Source: CALGLS01 sp965222105
GTDB lineage: Bacteria; Bacteroidota; Bacteroidia; Chitinophagales; Saprospiraceae
Direction of reading: 5' to 3'
NCBI GenBank assembly: GCA_965222105.1
Contig: CBDCTQ010000027.1
Location: forward strand, 24,751-88,750
Length of the DNA stretch: 64,000 nt
The notes under the pieces are model-generated. The model did no database searches. It had not been told where the DNA came from and worked only from the letters and a program-made list of their open reading frames with translations. The position numbers were made by a program, and so were the translations under genes. Shown piece after piece: positions 14,714-26,600 of the stretch. Every line of letters starts with the position of its first letter. Position 1 is the first letter of the stretch.

Positions 14714-17700
14714 TTAGCGGAAAATGGTGATGTATCCCTTATCCACTTCTCCTATGCCCACATCAGGTGTAAAAATGTAATAATACGTCCCGTCGGGAAG
14801 GTCCTTACCCTCCCAGGTGCCCTTCCAGTCGTTCAGATAGGGTTGGGCATAGAATACCTCATCGCCCCAACGGTTGAATATCTGTATTTCCGAATCGGGG
14901 AAATTGCCTTCCAAACAGCCGATGACCAGAGCATCGTTGACGTCGTCGCCATTAGGAGTGATCACATTGGGCACCAGGCAACTGTCATCAATAATAGTTA
15001 TGGTAACGGCAGCTGTTGCACAACTTTCACTCATACAATTGTTGCAAATCTGATAAATAAATTGGACCGTACCTGCAAATCCTTCAGGTGCCGTATAGGT
15101 CATGGTGCCATCGGCATTAACCACAAGGGTCCCCCGGATTTCCGATAAAGGGGGTGTCAATACCGACACCGTCGTGGAAATGGAGCTGGTTACCACATCA
15201 TTTTCACTTACATCAAAAGTGATGGAATCTCCCGGAGACACCGAATAATCGTCTGCAACTGCAAGAGGGTCTTCCGCTACAGCTATCATTATTTCTGCAA
15301 TGTTGGAAATGCATCCGGGCGTCGATACCCAATAACTGATGATACAACTATCCGCCAACGTTGGTGAAATATCCAATACCGAAGTATTGGCACCCACAGG
15401 AATACAGCCAGGTGGGGCGGAATCCCAATTGTAGGTCACATCAGATCCAACTACCTCCGTCCCTATTAAAGTGCAGGACTCGCCCTGACAAATTACCCCA
15501 TTACAATCGCTCAATAAACTAACCGTCGGCATTTCACCTATCTCCACCGGCACTGCTTCTGTAACAACACATTCACCCAGGGTCACCTCCACCGTCCAGG
15601 TGCCTTCCAGGGCATCACCGGGATCGAAGATCACCACATCCGCAGTGGTGAATTCACTTCCATCAGGCGCCGTCCATAACACGGCATCTACACCCTGGGC
15701 AGTGGCGCTCAACGTCAGGCTATCGCCACAAACGGGACTGTTGGAACTAACCGTTACCGCCGGGGCCGGATCAAACACAATGGGAATCGAATCCCACTGA
15801 ACGCAGCCACTGGGTGCCGTACACAATACATTGTAAATGCCAGAAGTCGATGGGATAATCGGGCTGGGATCCATGGAAGACCAGCCGCCCGGCCCCGTCC
15901 ACAGGTAAGTGGCCCCTGGGGTTTGGTCAACCGAAAGCACAACATCCGTTCCCGTACAAACAGTATCGTTGGGAGAAGCCGTCAGGTTGAGAGGAGAGAA
16001 GGGAAGTACCTCGATGGTGAAAACGCATTCTGCCGAATTGCCCGTGGTATCCGTTACCTCATAGCTCATCACGGTAAACCCAATCGGGAAAGTGTCGCCT
16101 GAATTGGGTCCGGGATGCACGATGGTAAACCCGGGACAATTGTCAGACATATCCGGCTCTTCAAAATCGATGATAAGGCTGTCGCAGGTGGCGTTTGGGG
16201 TGATGTTGACAATGATGTTGTTGGTATCGGCATAGATGACTTCGTCCATTCCAACAATGACGTTGGGAGAACAATCGATCACCGGCGCTTCGTTGTCCTC
16301 TATGATTACGTCGAAGGTGCAGGTATCCGTATTGCCGCCGGAATCCTCGCCAATGTACATCACCGTTGTGACGCCCACCTCGAAGAAGTCTCCCGGCTCG
16401 AAATTACTGGTAAGGGTGGCTTCCGTGTCGCATTCATCGATCACATTTGGCTGCGGCCAAAATACAGTGGCTCCGCACTGGCCGGTATCAGAAGATTGAA
16501 GAATATCCTGCCCCGGACAGTTATCCACCACCGGAGCGGTAACGTCCACTACTTCAACCGTAAAACTACAGGTCGTGTCATTACCCAGCGCATCTACCGC
16601 CAGGCAAATGACGGTGGTCAGGCCAATGTCAAACGTATCGCCCGGCATGTGCGAACAGCTTACCCCAACGGTCGAACAATTGTCGGTTGCGGTGGGAGGT
16701 GTCCACGAAACAATAGCGCCACAATAATCGGGATCGGCATCCAGCAAAAAGGGCTCAGGACAATTGACGATCACGGGTGCTTCTGTGTCTTCCACCACTA
16801 CGTCGAAAGTGCAAATGGCCACGTTTCCTGACTCATCGGTGGCTGTATAGATAACAGTTGTCGTACCTGCATCAAAAATGCTCCCGGGATCGGGGCTGCC
16901 TTCATACACAATTAAATCTGAACAAAGATCAGTGGCCGTAGGAGGTGTCCAGGTTACTTCAGCCTGGCAATTACCTGATCCGGTTGGCGTGATAACAATA
17001 TCTGAAGGCGGGCATACATCAAAAACCGGTGGCTCGGTATCAAAGACGATAACAATAAAATTACAAATGGCCTGATTGCCCGCCGAGTCGATGGCTATGT
17101 AGTTGATCTCATGTTCTCCCACTTCCAACTGAACAGGAGGAGGAGGATGAGACGAGGTGTTCACCTCCAGTCCACAATTGTCGGTAGCTGTTGGTACGAT
17201 CCAATTGACGGTGGCCGTACATTCGCCGGGATCCACTTCCACTTCCATCGGAACAGTGGGGCATCCATCCCAGACAGGATCCACATCGTCAATTGTCACA
17301 CTGAAAGAACATTCATCGGTGTTTCCAAAAATATCAACCGCCTGATAGGTAACAATGGAGGTGCCGGGTAAAAAAGCGATCCCACTGGCGTCATTTCCGC
17401 CAAAGGGACCGGTATCAGAAGTAAAAAACAGGGTGTCCAAAGTAGCCGGATCCACCAAAATGATGGGGCTGATATCGGTTGCTATGTTGTCACAAAATGT
17501 TGCGCTGGGCGGGCAGTCGATCAGATCGGTTGAGGTAGGTACAACTTGTATTGTAAAGTTGCAGGTAGCTTCATTTCCGGAATCGTCCAATACGGAGTAG
17601 GTGACAATGGTAGTACCTATCGGGAAAGCTGTCCCGCTGATGTCGAGTGTATCCACCAATCCGGTATTGGTGGAATAGGTGATGCTCACCACGTTGCCAC

Positions 17701-20380
17701 AAACATCAGAAGCAGTAATACCCAGATTGTTGAGCACGGTATCAGTAACCCCGGGAGGCACCATGACGATCAGATCAGGAGGGCAGGAACTGATCACCGG
17801 ATCATCGCCATCGATCACCTCCACCTCAAAGGAGCAATCGTCGGAGTTGCCATGTATATCAAAAGCTGTGTAGGTGATGGTCGTAATGCCGATGGGAAAT
17901 ACGTTGGGCATATTATTGACATCCCCTTCGCCCGACAACATTCCCGAAAAGGAATAAGCGACGGAGTCCAACCCACAATAATCAAAAGTCATGGAGTCTA
18001 CAGGAAGGATCAGGTCGGGATTGACCGTGGCTTCGCAGTCGGAAGGATCGGCCGTGAAGGTGTCTACATTGGGGCAACCCACCGAAGGAGGCGTATTGTC
18101 GATCACTTCTACGTCGAAAGAGCAGGTAGCTGTATTGCCAAAAACGTCTTCCACAAAATAAGTAACAGTGGTAATGCCCACGTTGAAGGTTTCGCCGCCT
18201 GCATCGCCATCGCCTTCCAGTTCAGTAGCTCCGGAAAGGGTGAAGGTGAATACGACAATGTCATTTTCATCGGAGTTGATGATGAGGTCGATGCCAAACA
18301 CCTGGTCACTGCAGAAAGGAGGATCGGCGTCTTGTGCCGGATTTACAACGTCGGGGCATTCAATATCGAGTGCTGTAGTAACATTTACCGTAAAGGAACA
18401 ACTATCTACCATGCCATTTCCGTCGGTGGCGTAGTAGGTGACCGTCGTGATGCCGGGTTCGAAAGCGGTGCCGCTGGCATCGTCGGTGTTGGGTCCGGGA
18501 GTGGAAGTGGCTCCTGCCAAACTATAAGTGACTACGGGGTCGCCGCAGTTGTCATTGGCGGTAGCGCTGATGCCATCTACAACAATGGCTGTGCCCGAGT
18601 TCACCACGGTGTCTGCCGGGCAACTAATGGTGGGCAGTTCCATATCAATGATCGTAACCTCATAGGAGCAGGAGGTCGTATTGTCAGAAGTATCGGAAGC
18701 GATATACGTAACAGTAGCCGATCCAACCAAAAACCCTTCCTGGGTGGTAGGAGTAAGGGTGCCACCCGTACCGGTGGAGCTAACCATATACGTTACCTGA
18801 TCGACGCCACAATTGTCGCTGAGGGCAACCGGCTGGGGCAAAGTCACCACGGCGGAGCAAAGTCCATCCGCATTGGGCATGTTGACATCTGCCGGGCAGG
18901 TAATGGCAGGAGGAAGGGAATCGAGCACGATAACATTAAAACTACAAATACTGGTATTGCCAGCGTCATCGGTGGCGGTGTAGGTAACCGTTGTCGTTCC
19001 CAAGTCGAAGAAGCTGCCGCTGTCGTGGGTACTGCTGATGGCTACCTGGTCGTCGCAAATATCAGTGGCAGAGGGAGAGAGCCAGGAGGCATTGGTGCCG
19101 CAGACCCCCGCATCTGAATATACGATGGTATCCGTCGGACAATTCGACAAAACAGGAGGATCCCCATCAATGACATTAACCAACACCGGGTCGGAAAATT
19201 CAAAATGTACCCCTTCAATCATCGAAACGCCGTTGCCGCCCGTCCAATCGCTGGTCAGATTCACCGTTGCTACCTGGCTGAAATCCTGGAAGGTAAGTAC
19301 TGGTAGTGAAAAAGAACCGTTCAAGTCAAAATTCAAAGTAAAGATGATGGTACTGTCAGCCAGGGAGACCGGATCACCACCAGAAGGCCAGGTGAACCAA
19401 AGAGCCGAATCGGGGGCCGGTGGGAAAAAGCTGGCATTGGTCAGGTTATTTGATAAACTGCTGAAGCTAACCATTGAGGTATCCCAGAAAATGCCAAACT
19501 GCATACTGAGCATATCGATAAAATCGATCACCATGACGTCGATCGACACCGTGCCAGCGTCACAATCGAGGGTAACCTGTGGAATGATCTGCAGGAAAGT
19601 ATCCGTTTGGCCAGGAGGAGTAAAATCGACAATAACATTGAAACTACAAACATCGGTATTGCCGCTGCCATCCGTGGCCGTATATTCAACCGTAGTAGTA
19701 CCCGTGTCGAACGACTCTCCGCTGGCACTCCCGGTTCCCGATCCAACTACGTTCCCGTTCATGATCAGTTCATACGTTACCGTGGAGTTGACACAACTAC
19801 TGTTCAGGTTAACGTAATCGATATCGTTGACCACGCCCGGTGCGTTGACGGTGGTGTCATTGGGGCAGTCGATGGCTGGCAACTCATCGCTGGTGTAAAC
19901 CACCGTACCCGTATTAAAGTCAAATGGTAAAAACTGAACGAGTTGGCCATTTAAAATACCCGATACTTCCACATTTCCGCCTGTGAGCGGAGGACCCAAA
20001 GAGACGGAACCGGTAACTGCGTTGTTGGGCACGAAGCAAAGGGTAAAAATAGAGTCATTGTCTGGTACGCCAATGGGATTAAAACCCGTACTCCAGGAAA
20101 TGCCGAGCAACCCTTCGTCGGTTTGATTGGGGTTGTAGGTGACATTGCCTGGAAGATAGTCCTCGTAAGTATCCAGTGTCATGGAGGCCGTATCCCAGGC
20201 AATGCTGAATTGCAGTGCTAAAATAGAGTCAAAATTGACGACATCAATGTCTACACAAAAGGTAGCTGCTCCACAGGGAACATCCACGCTTTCGGGTGTA
20301 AAAGTAACCGGGCCGTTGGTTTGAGCCCAACCAATGCTGAACCATAGCGTTAAAAAAAGAATGGAAAGTATTTTTCGCAT
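14714..20380 (-). CDS. Giant HYR-repeat surface adhesin with type B sorting domain (SprB-like)
   Basis: A 1,888-aa secreted protein starting at MRKILSILFLTLWFSIGWAQ (signal peptide); a longer frame to 20503 has no signal and is rejected. Two cohesin-like domains (FNFDSILALQFSIAWD-type and IDMLSMQFGIFWD segments) occupy about 20-440. About a dozen HYR modules follow, each with a CP...D start, DNC or DxC centre and FxxGxTxVxYxAxDxxGN...CxFxVxV end. Ig-like parts and a cadherin-like domain (VADDYSVSPGDS...) come next, and the C-terminus (VITPNGDDVNDALVI, IFNRWGDEVF, WKGTWEGKDLPDGTYYYIF) is the gliding motility-associated type B sorting domain. Likely a mobile adhesin exported by T9SS with the adjacent PorP/SprF. 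Confidence 0.93.
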   Translation of the reverse strand: MRKILSILFLTLWFSIGWAQTNGPVTFTPESVDVPCGAATFCVDIDVVNFDSILALQFSIAWDTASMTLDTYEDYLPGNVTYNPNQTDEGLLGISWSTGFNPIGVPDNDSIFTLCFVPNNAVTGSVSLGPPLTGGNVEVSGILNGQLVQFLPFDFNTGTVVYTSDELPAIDCPNDTTVNAPGVVNDIDYVNLNSSCVNSTVTYELIMNGNVVGSGTGSASGESFDTGTTTVEYTATDGSGNTDVCSFNVIVDFTPPGQTDTFLQIIPQVTLDCDAGTVSIDVMVIDFIDMLSMQFGIFWDTSMVSFSSLSNNLTNASFFPPAPDSALWFTWPSGGDPVSLADSTIIFTLNFDLNGSFSLPVLTFQDFSQVATVNLTSDWTGGNGVSMIEGVHFEFSDPVLVNVIDGDPPVLSNCPTDTIVYSDAGVCGTNASWLSPSATDICDDQVAISSTHDSGSFFDLGTTTVTYTATDDAGNTSICSFNVIVLDSLPPAITCPADVNMPNADGLCSAVVTLPQPVALSDNCGVDQVTYMVSSTGTGGTLTPTTQEGFLVGSATVTYIASDTSDNTTSCSYEVTIIDMELPTISCPADTVVNSGTAIVVDGISATANDNCGDPVVTYSLAGATSTPGPNTDDASGTAFEPGITTVTYYATDGNGMVDSCSFTVNVTTALDIECPDVVNPAQDADPPFCSDQVFGIDLIINSDENDIVVFTFTLSGATELEGDGDAGGETFNVGITTVTYFVEDVFGNTATCSFDVEVIDNTPPSVGCPNVDTFTADPSDCEATVNPDLILPVDSMTFDYCGLDSVAYSFSGMLSGEGDVNNMPNVFPIGITTITYTAFDIHGNSDDCSFEVEVIDGDDPVISSCPPDLIVMVPPGVTDTVLNNLGITASDVCGNVVSITYSTNTGLVDTLDISGTAFPIGTTIVTYSVLDDSGNEATCNFTIQVVPTSTDLIDCPPSATFCDNIATDISPIILVDPATLDTLFFTSDTGPFGGNDASGIAFLPGTSIVTYQAVDIFGNTDECSFSVTIDDVDPVWDGCPTVPMEVEVDPGECTATVNWIVPTATDNCGLEVNTSSHPPPPVQLEVGEHEINYIAIDSAGNQAICNFIVIVFDTEPPVFDVCPPSDIVITPTGSGNCQAEVTWTPPTATDLCSDLIVYEGSPDPGSIFDAGTTTVIYTATDESGNVAICTFDVVVEDTEAPVIVNCPEPFLLDADPDYCGAIVSWTPPTATDNCSTVGVSCSHMPGDTFDIGLTTVICLAVDALGNDTTCSFTVEVVDVTAPVVDNCPGQDILQSSDTGQCGATVFWPQPNVIDECDTEATLTSNFEPGDFFEVGVTTVMYIGEDSGGNTDTCTFDVIIEDNEAPVIDCSPNVIVGMDEVIYADTNNIIVNITPNATCDSLIIDFEEPDMSDNCPGFTIVHPGPNSGDTFPIGFTVMSYEVTDTTGNSAECVFTIEVLPFSPLNLTASPNDTVCTGTDVVLSVDQTPGATYLWTGPGGWSSMDPSPIIPSTSGIYNVLCTAPSGCVQWDSIPIVFDPAPAVTVSSNSPVCGDSLTLSATAQGVDAVLWTAPDGSEFTTADVVIFDPGDALEGTWTVEVTLGECVVTEAVPVEIGEMPTVSLLSDCNGVICQGESCTLIGTEVVGSDVTYNWDSAPPGCIPVGANTSVLDISPTLADSCIISYWVSTPGCISNIAEIMIAVAEDPLAVADDYSVSPGDSITFDVSENDVVTSSISTTVSVLTPPLSEIRGTLVVNADGTMTYTAPEGFAGTVQFIYQICNNCMSESCATAAVTITIIDDSCLVPNVITPNGDDVNDALVIGCLEGNFPDSEIQIFNRWGDEVFYAQPYLNDWKGTWEGKDLPDGTYYYIFTPDVGIGEVDKGYITIFR

Positions 20381-20549
20381 GATTAGAGAGGGTTTCCTTA
20401 AAGGTAAAATGAAATAACAGACCCGCAAATATCGGAAGGCTTGTCGAATAACAGGTCCACAAAATAGATTGTAGGATTTGAATCTGTACGGGTAAAGCGA
20501 CATAGATTTTCGGTTTCTGTTCAGTTGAATGCTGTCCGGGCTTTTTTTG

Positions 20550-20557
20550 CAAAATTA
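20550..20557 (-). promoter_or_regulatory. Probable promoter of the adhesin operon
   Basis: On the minus strand the box reads TAATTTTG, a full TAnnTTTG match, about 165 nt before the adhesin start and just downstream of the terminator of the preceding gene. No convincing -33 element is visible. Confidence 0.45.
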
Positions 20558-20590
20558 GCCAAATCTCTTTAATGCCCGGCGACAAAATAA

Positions 20591-20636
20591 AAAGATTACC
20601 AAAGGACAAACACCGCTGTCCTTTGGTAAGTCTTTT
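20591..20636. terminator. Strong hairpin terminator
   Basis: TACCAAAGGACA (20597-20608) pairs with TGTCCTTTGGTA (20617-20628) and the helix can extend into AAAGA/TCTTT; T runs occur on both strands. It ends the 2,203-aa gene on the minus strand before the adhesin promoter. Confidence 0.85.
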
Positions 20637-20659
20637 TTATAAAAACACCAATCGTAGAT

Positions 20660-23600
20660 TTATTCTACAATGATCATTTGGCGGCTGGCGTGGTGCGTAT
20701 TCGTTTTCAACTGATAGTGGATCACCCCGCTTGCCGGTAAGTCGCCTTTGGTGATAACGACTTCATTGTAACCTTTGTCCCCTGCTATCTCGATGGATTT
20801 GAGCTGACGACCTGTGACATCTGTCAACAACAAGGTCGCTTTCGTGCTTTCCGGCAGGTAGAACCCAATGATCGTTTCGTCTTTGAACGGGTTGGGCGTA
20901 TTTTGCAACAGCGCAAAAGGCGCCGACAGTTCGTCATCGCTATCCGTAAATCGCAATTCCACATTATGCGGCTCATACGATTCGCCAAAAGCAACCGATT
21001 CAAAATGCGGCATCTGACCAATGCTCATCAACTCGCTCAATCGCATGCCATCCTTCAACACTTCAAACCGGTAAGTAAACAACACCTCGTCCGCTTTCAT
21101 ACTTTGGGTGTTGACCTCGTACCAGGTCATGACGATCATTCCCTGTTCGAGCAGGCTGAGGCCGAAATTCTTGCCGCTGAGGGCAGGCAGGTCGCCCATC
21201 AGTACATCGTCGAAACGCAGAACGGATGGGTCAAATTGCAGTATCCACTGATAGGCCAGGAGTTCCTTAAACTGATCGGCCGTCACCTCCACATCTATCA
21301 CTTCGCCTGCTATCAGATCGCGGTCCTGCAAGTGGAAATACACTTTGTCGGAGGTATACGGATCGGCATCGGGAGGCACAATGCTCTGTGGGTTGGCGTC
21401 GCCCGTTACATCGCCCATTTTAATAGCAATGAAATCATTGTCTAAGGTATCCGACTGCAAGTTCATGAATACGATGCTCTCATCGTAAAGTGGTACAATA
21501 ACCGAGGCATCGTTGAGCAGCATCTGAGCTGCCGGGACAAAACGCCAGGAAGGAGCACCGGCAGGCGGCGGCAGGGTATAGGCACTGGCCACATACTGGT
21601 TGAGCAGCAAGGCATCAAAAGTAGATACTGCTAAATCGTCGTTGACATCGCCGGCTATCTTTCGATAAACGGTAGCCAGGGTATCACAACAGCCCACTGC
21701 GTGTTGCTGAATGGCAGAAACATCCGCCGAATTGACGCCATTGGGCCAGTTGAGGTTCTTATGTGGGAATACCTGATAGTCGCCCGAATTGGTTACAATA
21801 AAGGAATAAGCGCCATCCGGTCCGGTCTGGTCTACTTCGATCGGGTTGTTGATGCCACCCAATACATTTAGATCGACATCGACCGTATTGGCGGGTTGTC
21901 CGTCTTCATCGTAAATGTCACCGGCTATAAGTATTTGAGTGATTACTATTACTCCGTCTGTTACGCAGGGCATCAGGTTGGGAGAAACCGTTGTACCATA
22001 TATATAAGATACTTCCGATTCGCTGCCATTGAGTGCGATGGTTTCATCGACGAAGGAGAAGTCGTTCAAATCGCCCGTCAGCAGTATTTCAATAAAGAAA
22101 ATCGTCTCCCCATCCAGGATGGTCTGATGGTTGGGGTTTTGCCAGCTTATGACAATCTGGTCGTATTCAGGTGTGTAAATGGTATCGTAAACGGTAGAAT
22201 CCTGACCCATAGACCCAACAATGATCATCGAATCGATGTCCGAAATAAAGGAATCCGTCTGGATGATCTCCGAGTCGAAAATACCCGGAGCTGATTCCAA
22301 TTGCGGATGAATGCTACCCATATTTACACCCACAAACTCCGCCACATCCGCATCAAGAATTTCCAGTGGCAACTGGAAGCTGCTTACGTGTGTGAAATTA
22401 GTAACCGTGATCGGCACCTGGATGATTTCGCCTGCACCGCCATTCACCACGCCGTTGCCGGGGCCCCCTACATGGAAGCAGGTGGGCGGGTAGGTCACCT
22501 CTACGTTGGCTGTACAAGTGGCCGTGGTACCAAAACTATCGGTGACAGTAAGTGTCACGATGTTGGTGCCAAAGTTGGTGGTATTGAAAGTGGAGGGGAA
22601 AACGTCAAGACTAGCTACTCCCGAACAGGCATCCCAACTGCCATTGTCGATGTCTGTAGCCTGGATGGTTGCCTGGCCATTTTCATCGACTCCTACCGTG
22701 AAATTCTGACAAATTGCCACAGGAGGTTCGAGGTCCTGGATTTCGACAGTAGTCTGACAAGAGGTCATCAATCCGCCTTCATCTACTGCAGTGAGCGTAA
22801 CAGTATGTTGCCCTGTCTGGTCACAGTAAAATACATTGGGAGTTACAAAAACGGTGTCAAGTCCACAATTGTCCGAAAAACTACCCATGTAGGAGGGCAA
22901 AATAACAACAGAGTCTACACCAGGAGGAATGCTGATCGAATTGACGGAACAAAGCACCACTGGAGCGATGCCATCAATTACAGTCACGTTGACGGTGGCC
23001 ATACCCTGGTTTCCGCAGGGGTCGGTTACGGTGAAAGTTACCGCTGTAGTACCCAGCGGATAATTGCCACTGGCATTGCTGCCGCCATCACCTATGCCGA
23101 AAGGTGCGTTGTTGGTAACCGTCAGATTGGCGTCGGCCGCGCAATTGTCGGAGTAATCCGTTGGGTCAATTGTCAGGGCGACATTGGCGAAGCAATCGTT
23201 TTGGTTGGCGGTAACATTGATGTTAGATACAAAGGTAGGACTGATGACGGGATCGGTATTGTCTTCGATCATCAGGGTTTCGACGGCGGAGGCTGTATTG
23301 CCGTTGACATCGGTGGCCGTCCATATGCGCGACAGGGTATAATTGTAATTGCCACAATCATCCGGATTGCCCGTTTGGTCGTCCGTTTCATTGTAATTAA
23401 TGCCGATGATGTCGCAATTGTCGGTTGCAAAAACATTATATCCCAGGGTGTCGGGAAGGTTGCCACATTCGTGAACGGTTGCAGAAGGAGCGGGTACATT
23501 AAACAGTGCCGGAGGCATCGTATCCAACACTGTAACAATAGAACTACAAACCCCTTCGTTGCCCGCTTCGTCGGTGATGAGCACGGATACGGGTACCGGG

Positions 23601-26600
23601 GCCCCCACCTGGGTGCAATTAAAGGTATTTGGAACCAGGCTAAAGGCCAGGTTCGCAGGATCGGTACAATTGTCGGTAGCCGATCCGGGGATGGCATTGA
23701 AGAAACCGTCGGCATTATTATTCAAAAGTGTCCAGTTGGGCAGTTCCAATGCGCCGCTAAAGCCGGGGCTGAAATTGGTGATCTGCATCTCACCGGGACC
23801 AAACAAATTGTCAACTGTGAAAACGTAAAAGCCGAATACATCGCCCCCATTCAAGTTGACTACTTCGCTTCCAGAGTCTCCACTTGTCCCCGTTAGTGCT
23901 GTAGGGGTTCCATTCACGATATAGCCAGCAAAGTCAAAACCTGGAAGATCAATGCTAAAATAATCCCAGTCGAATGTAAAAGTGGTAGCAAAGGGCACCG
24001 TAATCTGCAGTTCTGTAAGACCACTGTTAAATGGTGCTGGCATTGCATTTTGATTATCACCCCCAACGAGATTTACTCCACTTGGTGTCAGCACATCAAA
24101 TGGTCCGAGAGCCGCATTGCCATTGGCATCGAGGTATACGATGACATCTTCACAACTGGCGGTGGGGGCCTCCGTGTCCGGAAACACATCGATCTCCTGC
24201 AACTGCTGGGCAGTATTCCCATTGCCATCGTCGTATACCCAGGTAATGTCGTGCTGACCAACCGGGAATTCATATTGAGGAACCTGGGTGGAAGTGGCAT
24301 TGGTACACAACTCCAGGGTCCAACTGTCCAGTGTGCCCAGGTCGCCGGCTGCATTATCAGAAATATTCAACACCCAATCGCCATTTGGATTCTCGTTGTT
24401 GAACATGGCTAATGGAACTACACTGTTGAAGGTACCCGAAATCGCAAATGGAGGCCCTGCAACACCTGGCCCTGTAACAGAAGGGTTACAGACGTTTTCA
24501 ACACCACCCGTCACTGCGTCATCGTCAAAAGTTACATCCATATTATCTTGATCGCATCCAAAACCAAAGTTCGTTGCAGGGGCACCCGGTTGATTAAACA
24601 ACTCAACCGTGGTTCCATTTGGTGAAGTAAGTGTAACCGTCAAATCTCCTACCCAAGTATGAGTCGAAGTTAGAGAAATATTGACGTCTTCAATAATTGG
24701 GTCGAGGCCCACCACACTTATGACGGAGTTGATGCCACCGAAGTCATTGTCGGTTATATTGAGAGGTGTATCGGTGCTGCTTCTGGTAGTTGAGATACAA
24801 GGTCCTGTTGGTGCACCACAGTCAGGTCCGAGGTAAGTAGCCACCGTAGGGAAAGGCACACCACAGATCAGGTTACCACAAGCGTCAACGGCTGTAGGAG
24901 CGGTAACGATCAGCGGTCCACATTCACTAAATAAGGGGTCCAGTATTCCACCAGCAGTTGTTGGGGTGGGGTCGTTGTCTTCGTCCAGCGTAAGCGTAAA
25001 AGTACAACTGTTCGATAGGTTATTGGCCGCATTGTCAGTCACGGTGAAAGTCACGTCAATGGTCTCTCCATCGGCCGGGGTAGAAAGGGCAGAAAGCAAG
25101 GTGCCTGGTGCCGGACTTTGGACGATGGTAAAGCCAGTAGGGCAGTTGTCATTGACGCCCAGCAAACCGCGATAGTCCCCCAGCATGGCGTCGGTATTGC
25201 AACTGGCGAAATGAAGTAGGTCGTTGGGTGGGCAGGTGACTACTGGAGCTTCTGTATCTTCTATGGTCACTGTAAATGATGACATGGTAGAATTGCTACA
25301 GGCATCGGTGACCGTGTATTCAACGGTTGAAATTCCTACCGGGAAGTCCGCGAAATCGGTTCCACCACCGGAGTTGATGATGATGGTACCGGTGTTGCCT
25401 TTGGGGTCGGTGGCTTCTACGGTTAGGGTTTCGCCGGGGCAGTTGTCGTCGGTAGTCGGTGTGGGCCAGGATATGGTATTGTCACAATTACCTACGTCGT
25501 TGGGTTGGGTCATATCCGAAGGGAAGACAGTGAAAGAGGGTATGGTCGTATCGACAACTGTAATCGTCTGTACACATTGGTCCGATAAGCCGCATTCATC
25601 GGTAGCCGTCCAGGTTCGGGTGATGGTGTAATTATTGAAATCGCAACCAACGCCTTGGGTGCTGACGTCCGACCAGGTTAAGGTTATGTCTGTTGGGGCT
25701 GAGCAGTTATCTGTTGCGGTGGCATGGCCTGCTGGCATAGGCACTATCCAATCGATGGTAATACCGAAATCGTGCAGACAACCTCCGTCGCCACCAGTAT
25801 TATCAGTTATATTTAAAAACCAGTTGTCTCCATTCGTTAGAGGCTGGCCAATAAAATTATCGAAATTGCCAGCAGGTTGGACGTTACCTGAAATGGTAGC
25901 ATCTACCAGATAGTAACCAGGACAGGTTTCATGATCACCTGCTCCATCGTCGTAACCACTACAAACGGCCGGACCGGAGGCCCATTCATCAAATGTTGCG
26001 CTAATGTTACTATCGTTTCCACATAATGATGAAAGGACATTTTCAGTAAGACCAGGACTTACAACATCAATCACCAAATCTCCTATCCAGGAATGATCCA
26101 TGCCTATATCCAGATAGACACCTGTCACAACCGCTCCTGCCGGAATGCCTGCTAATGATACCATTTCTGAAGCAACCAAACCAGTTGTTGCATCAGCCCA
26201 GGCAGTGTTGGGTGAAGCCGTAAAGACAAAAGAACCTACAGGACTAGGAGAGGTAGGCTGATCGCACTCCAAAGTAATATCCGGAGCACAAACAATCACC
26301 GGATCGGTCATATCCATCACTGTAATGGTTTGAACACAAACCACAGAAGCGTTCCCACATTCATCCATAGCCGTCCAGGTACGATCAAAACTGAAGTTGG
26401 AGACACAGTCGTTGGGGGGAGCTAATGGAGCTGGTGGTCCATCTACAAAAGTAAAGGTAATATCGGCTGGCGCACTACAATTATCCGTTGCCAAGGGATA
26501 CATCAAATTGGTTGAAGTAGCCGGATCAAGATCAGTATCACAGTCGACGGTTACGTCCGCACAAGAAGTAATCAACGGATCGGTCGTATCATCGACTGTA

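Noticed and set aside
17546..19117. Long plus-strand open frame (523 codons) opposite the HYR adhesin
   Set aside because: It is antisense to a clearly coding repeat protein and its translation is low-complexity (Gly/Ile/His-rich) mirror of HYR codons, without domain or signal. The same holds for 22301-23896.
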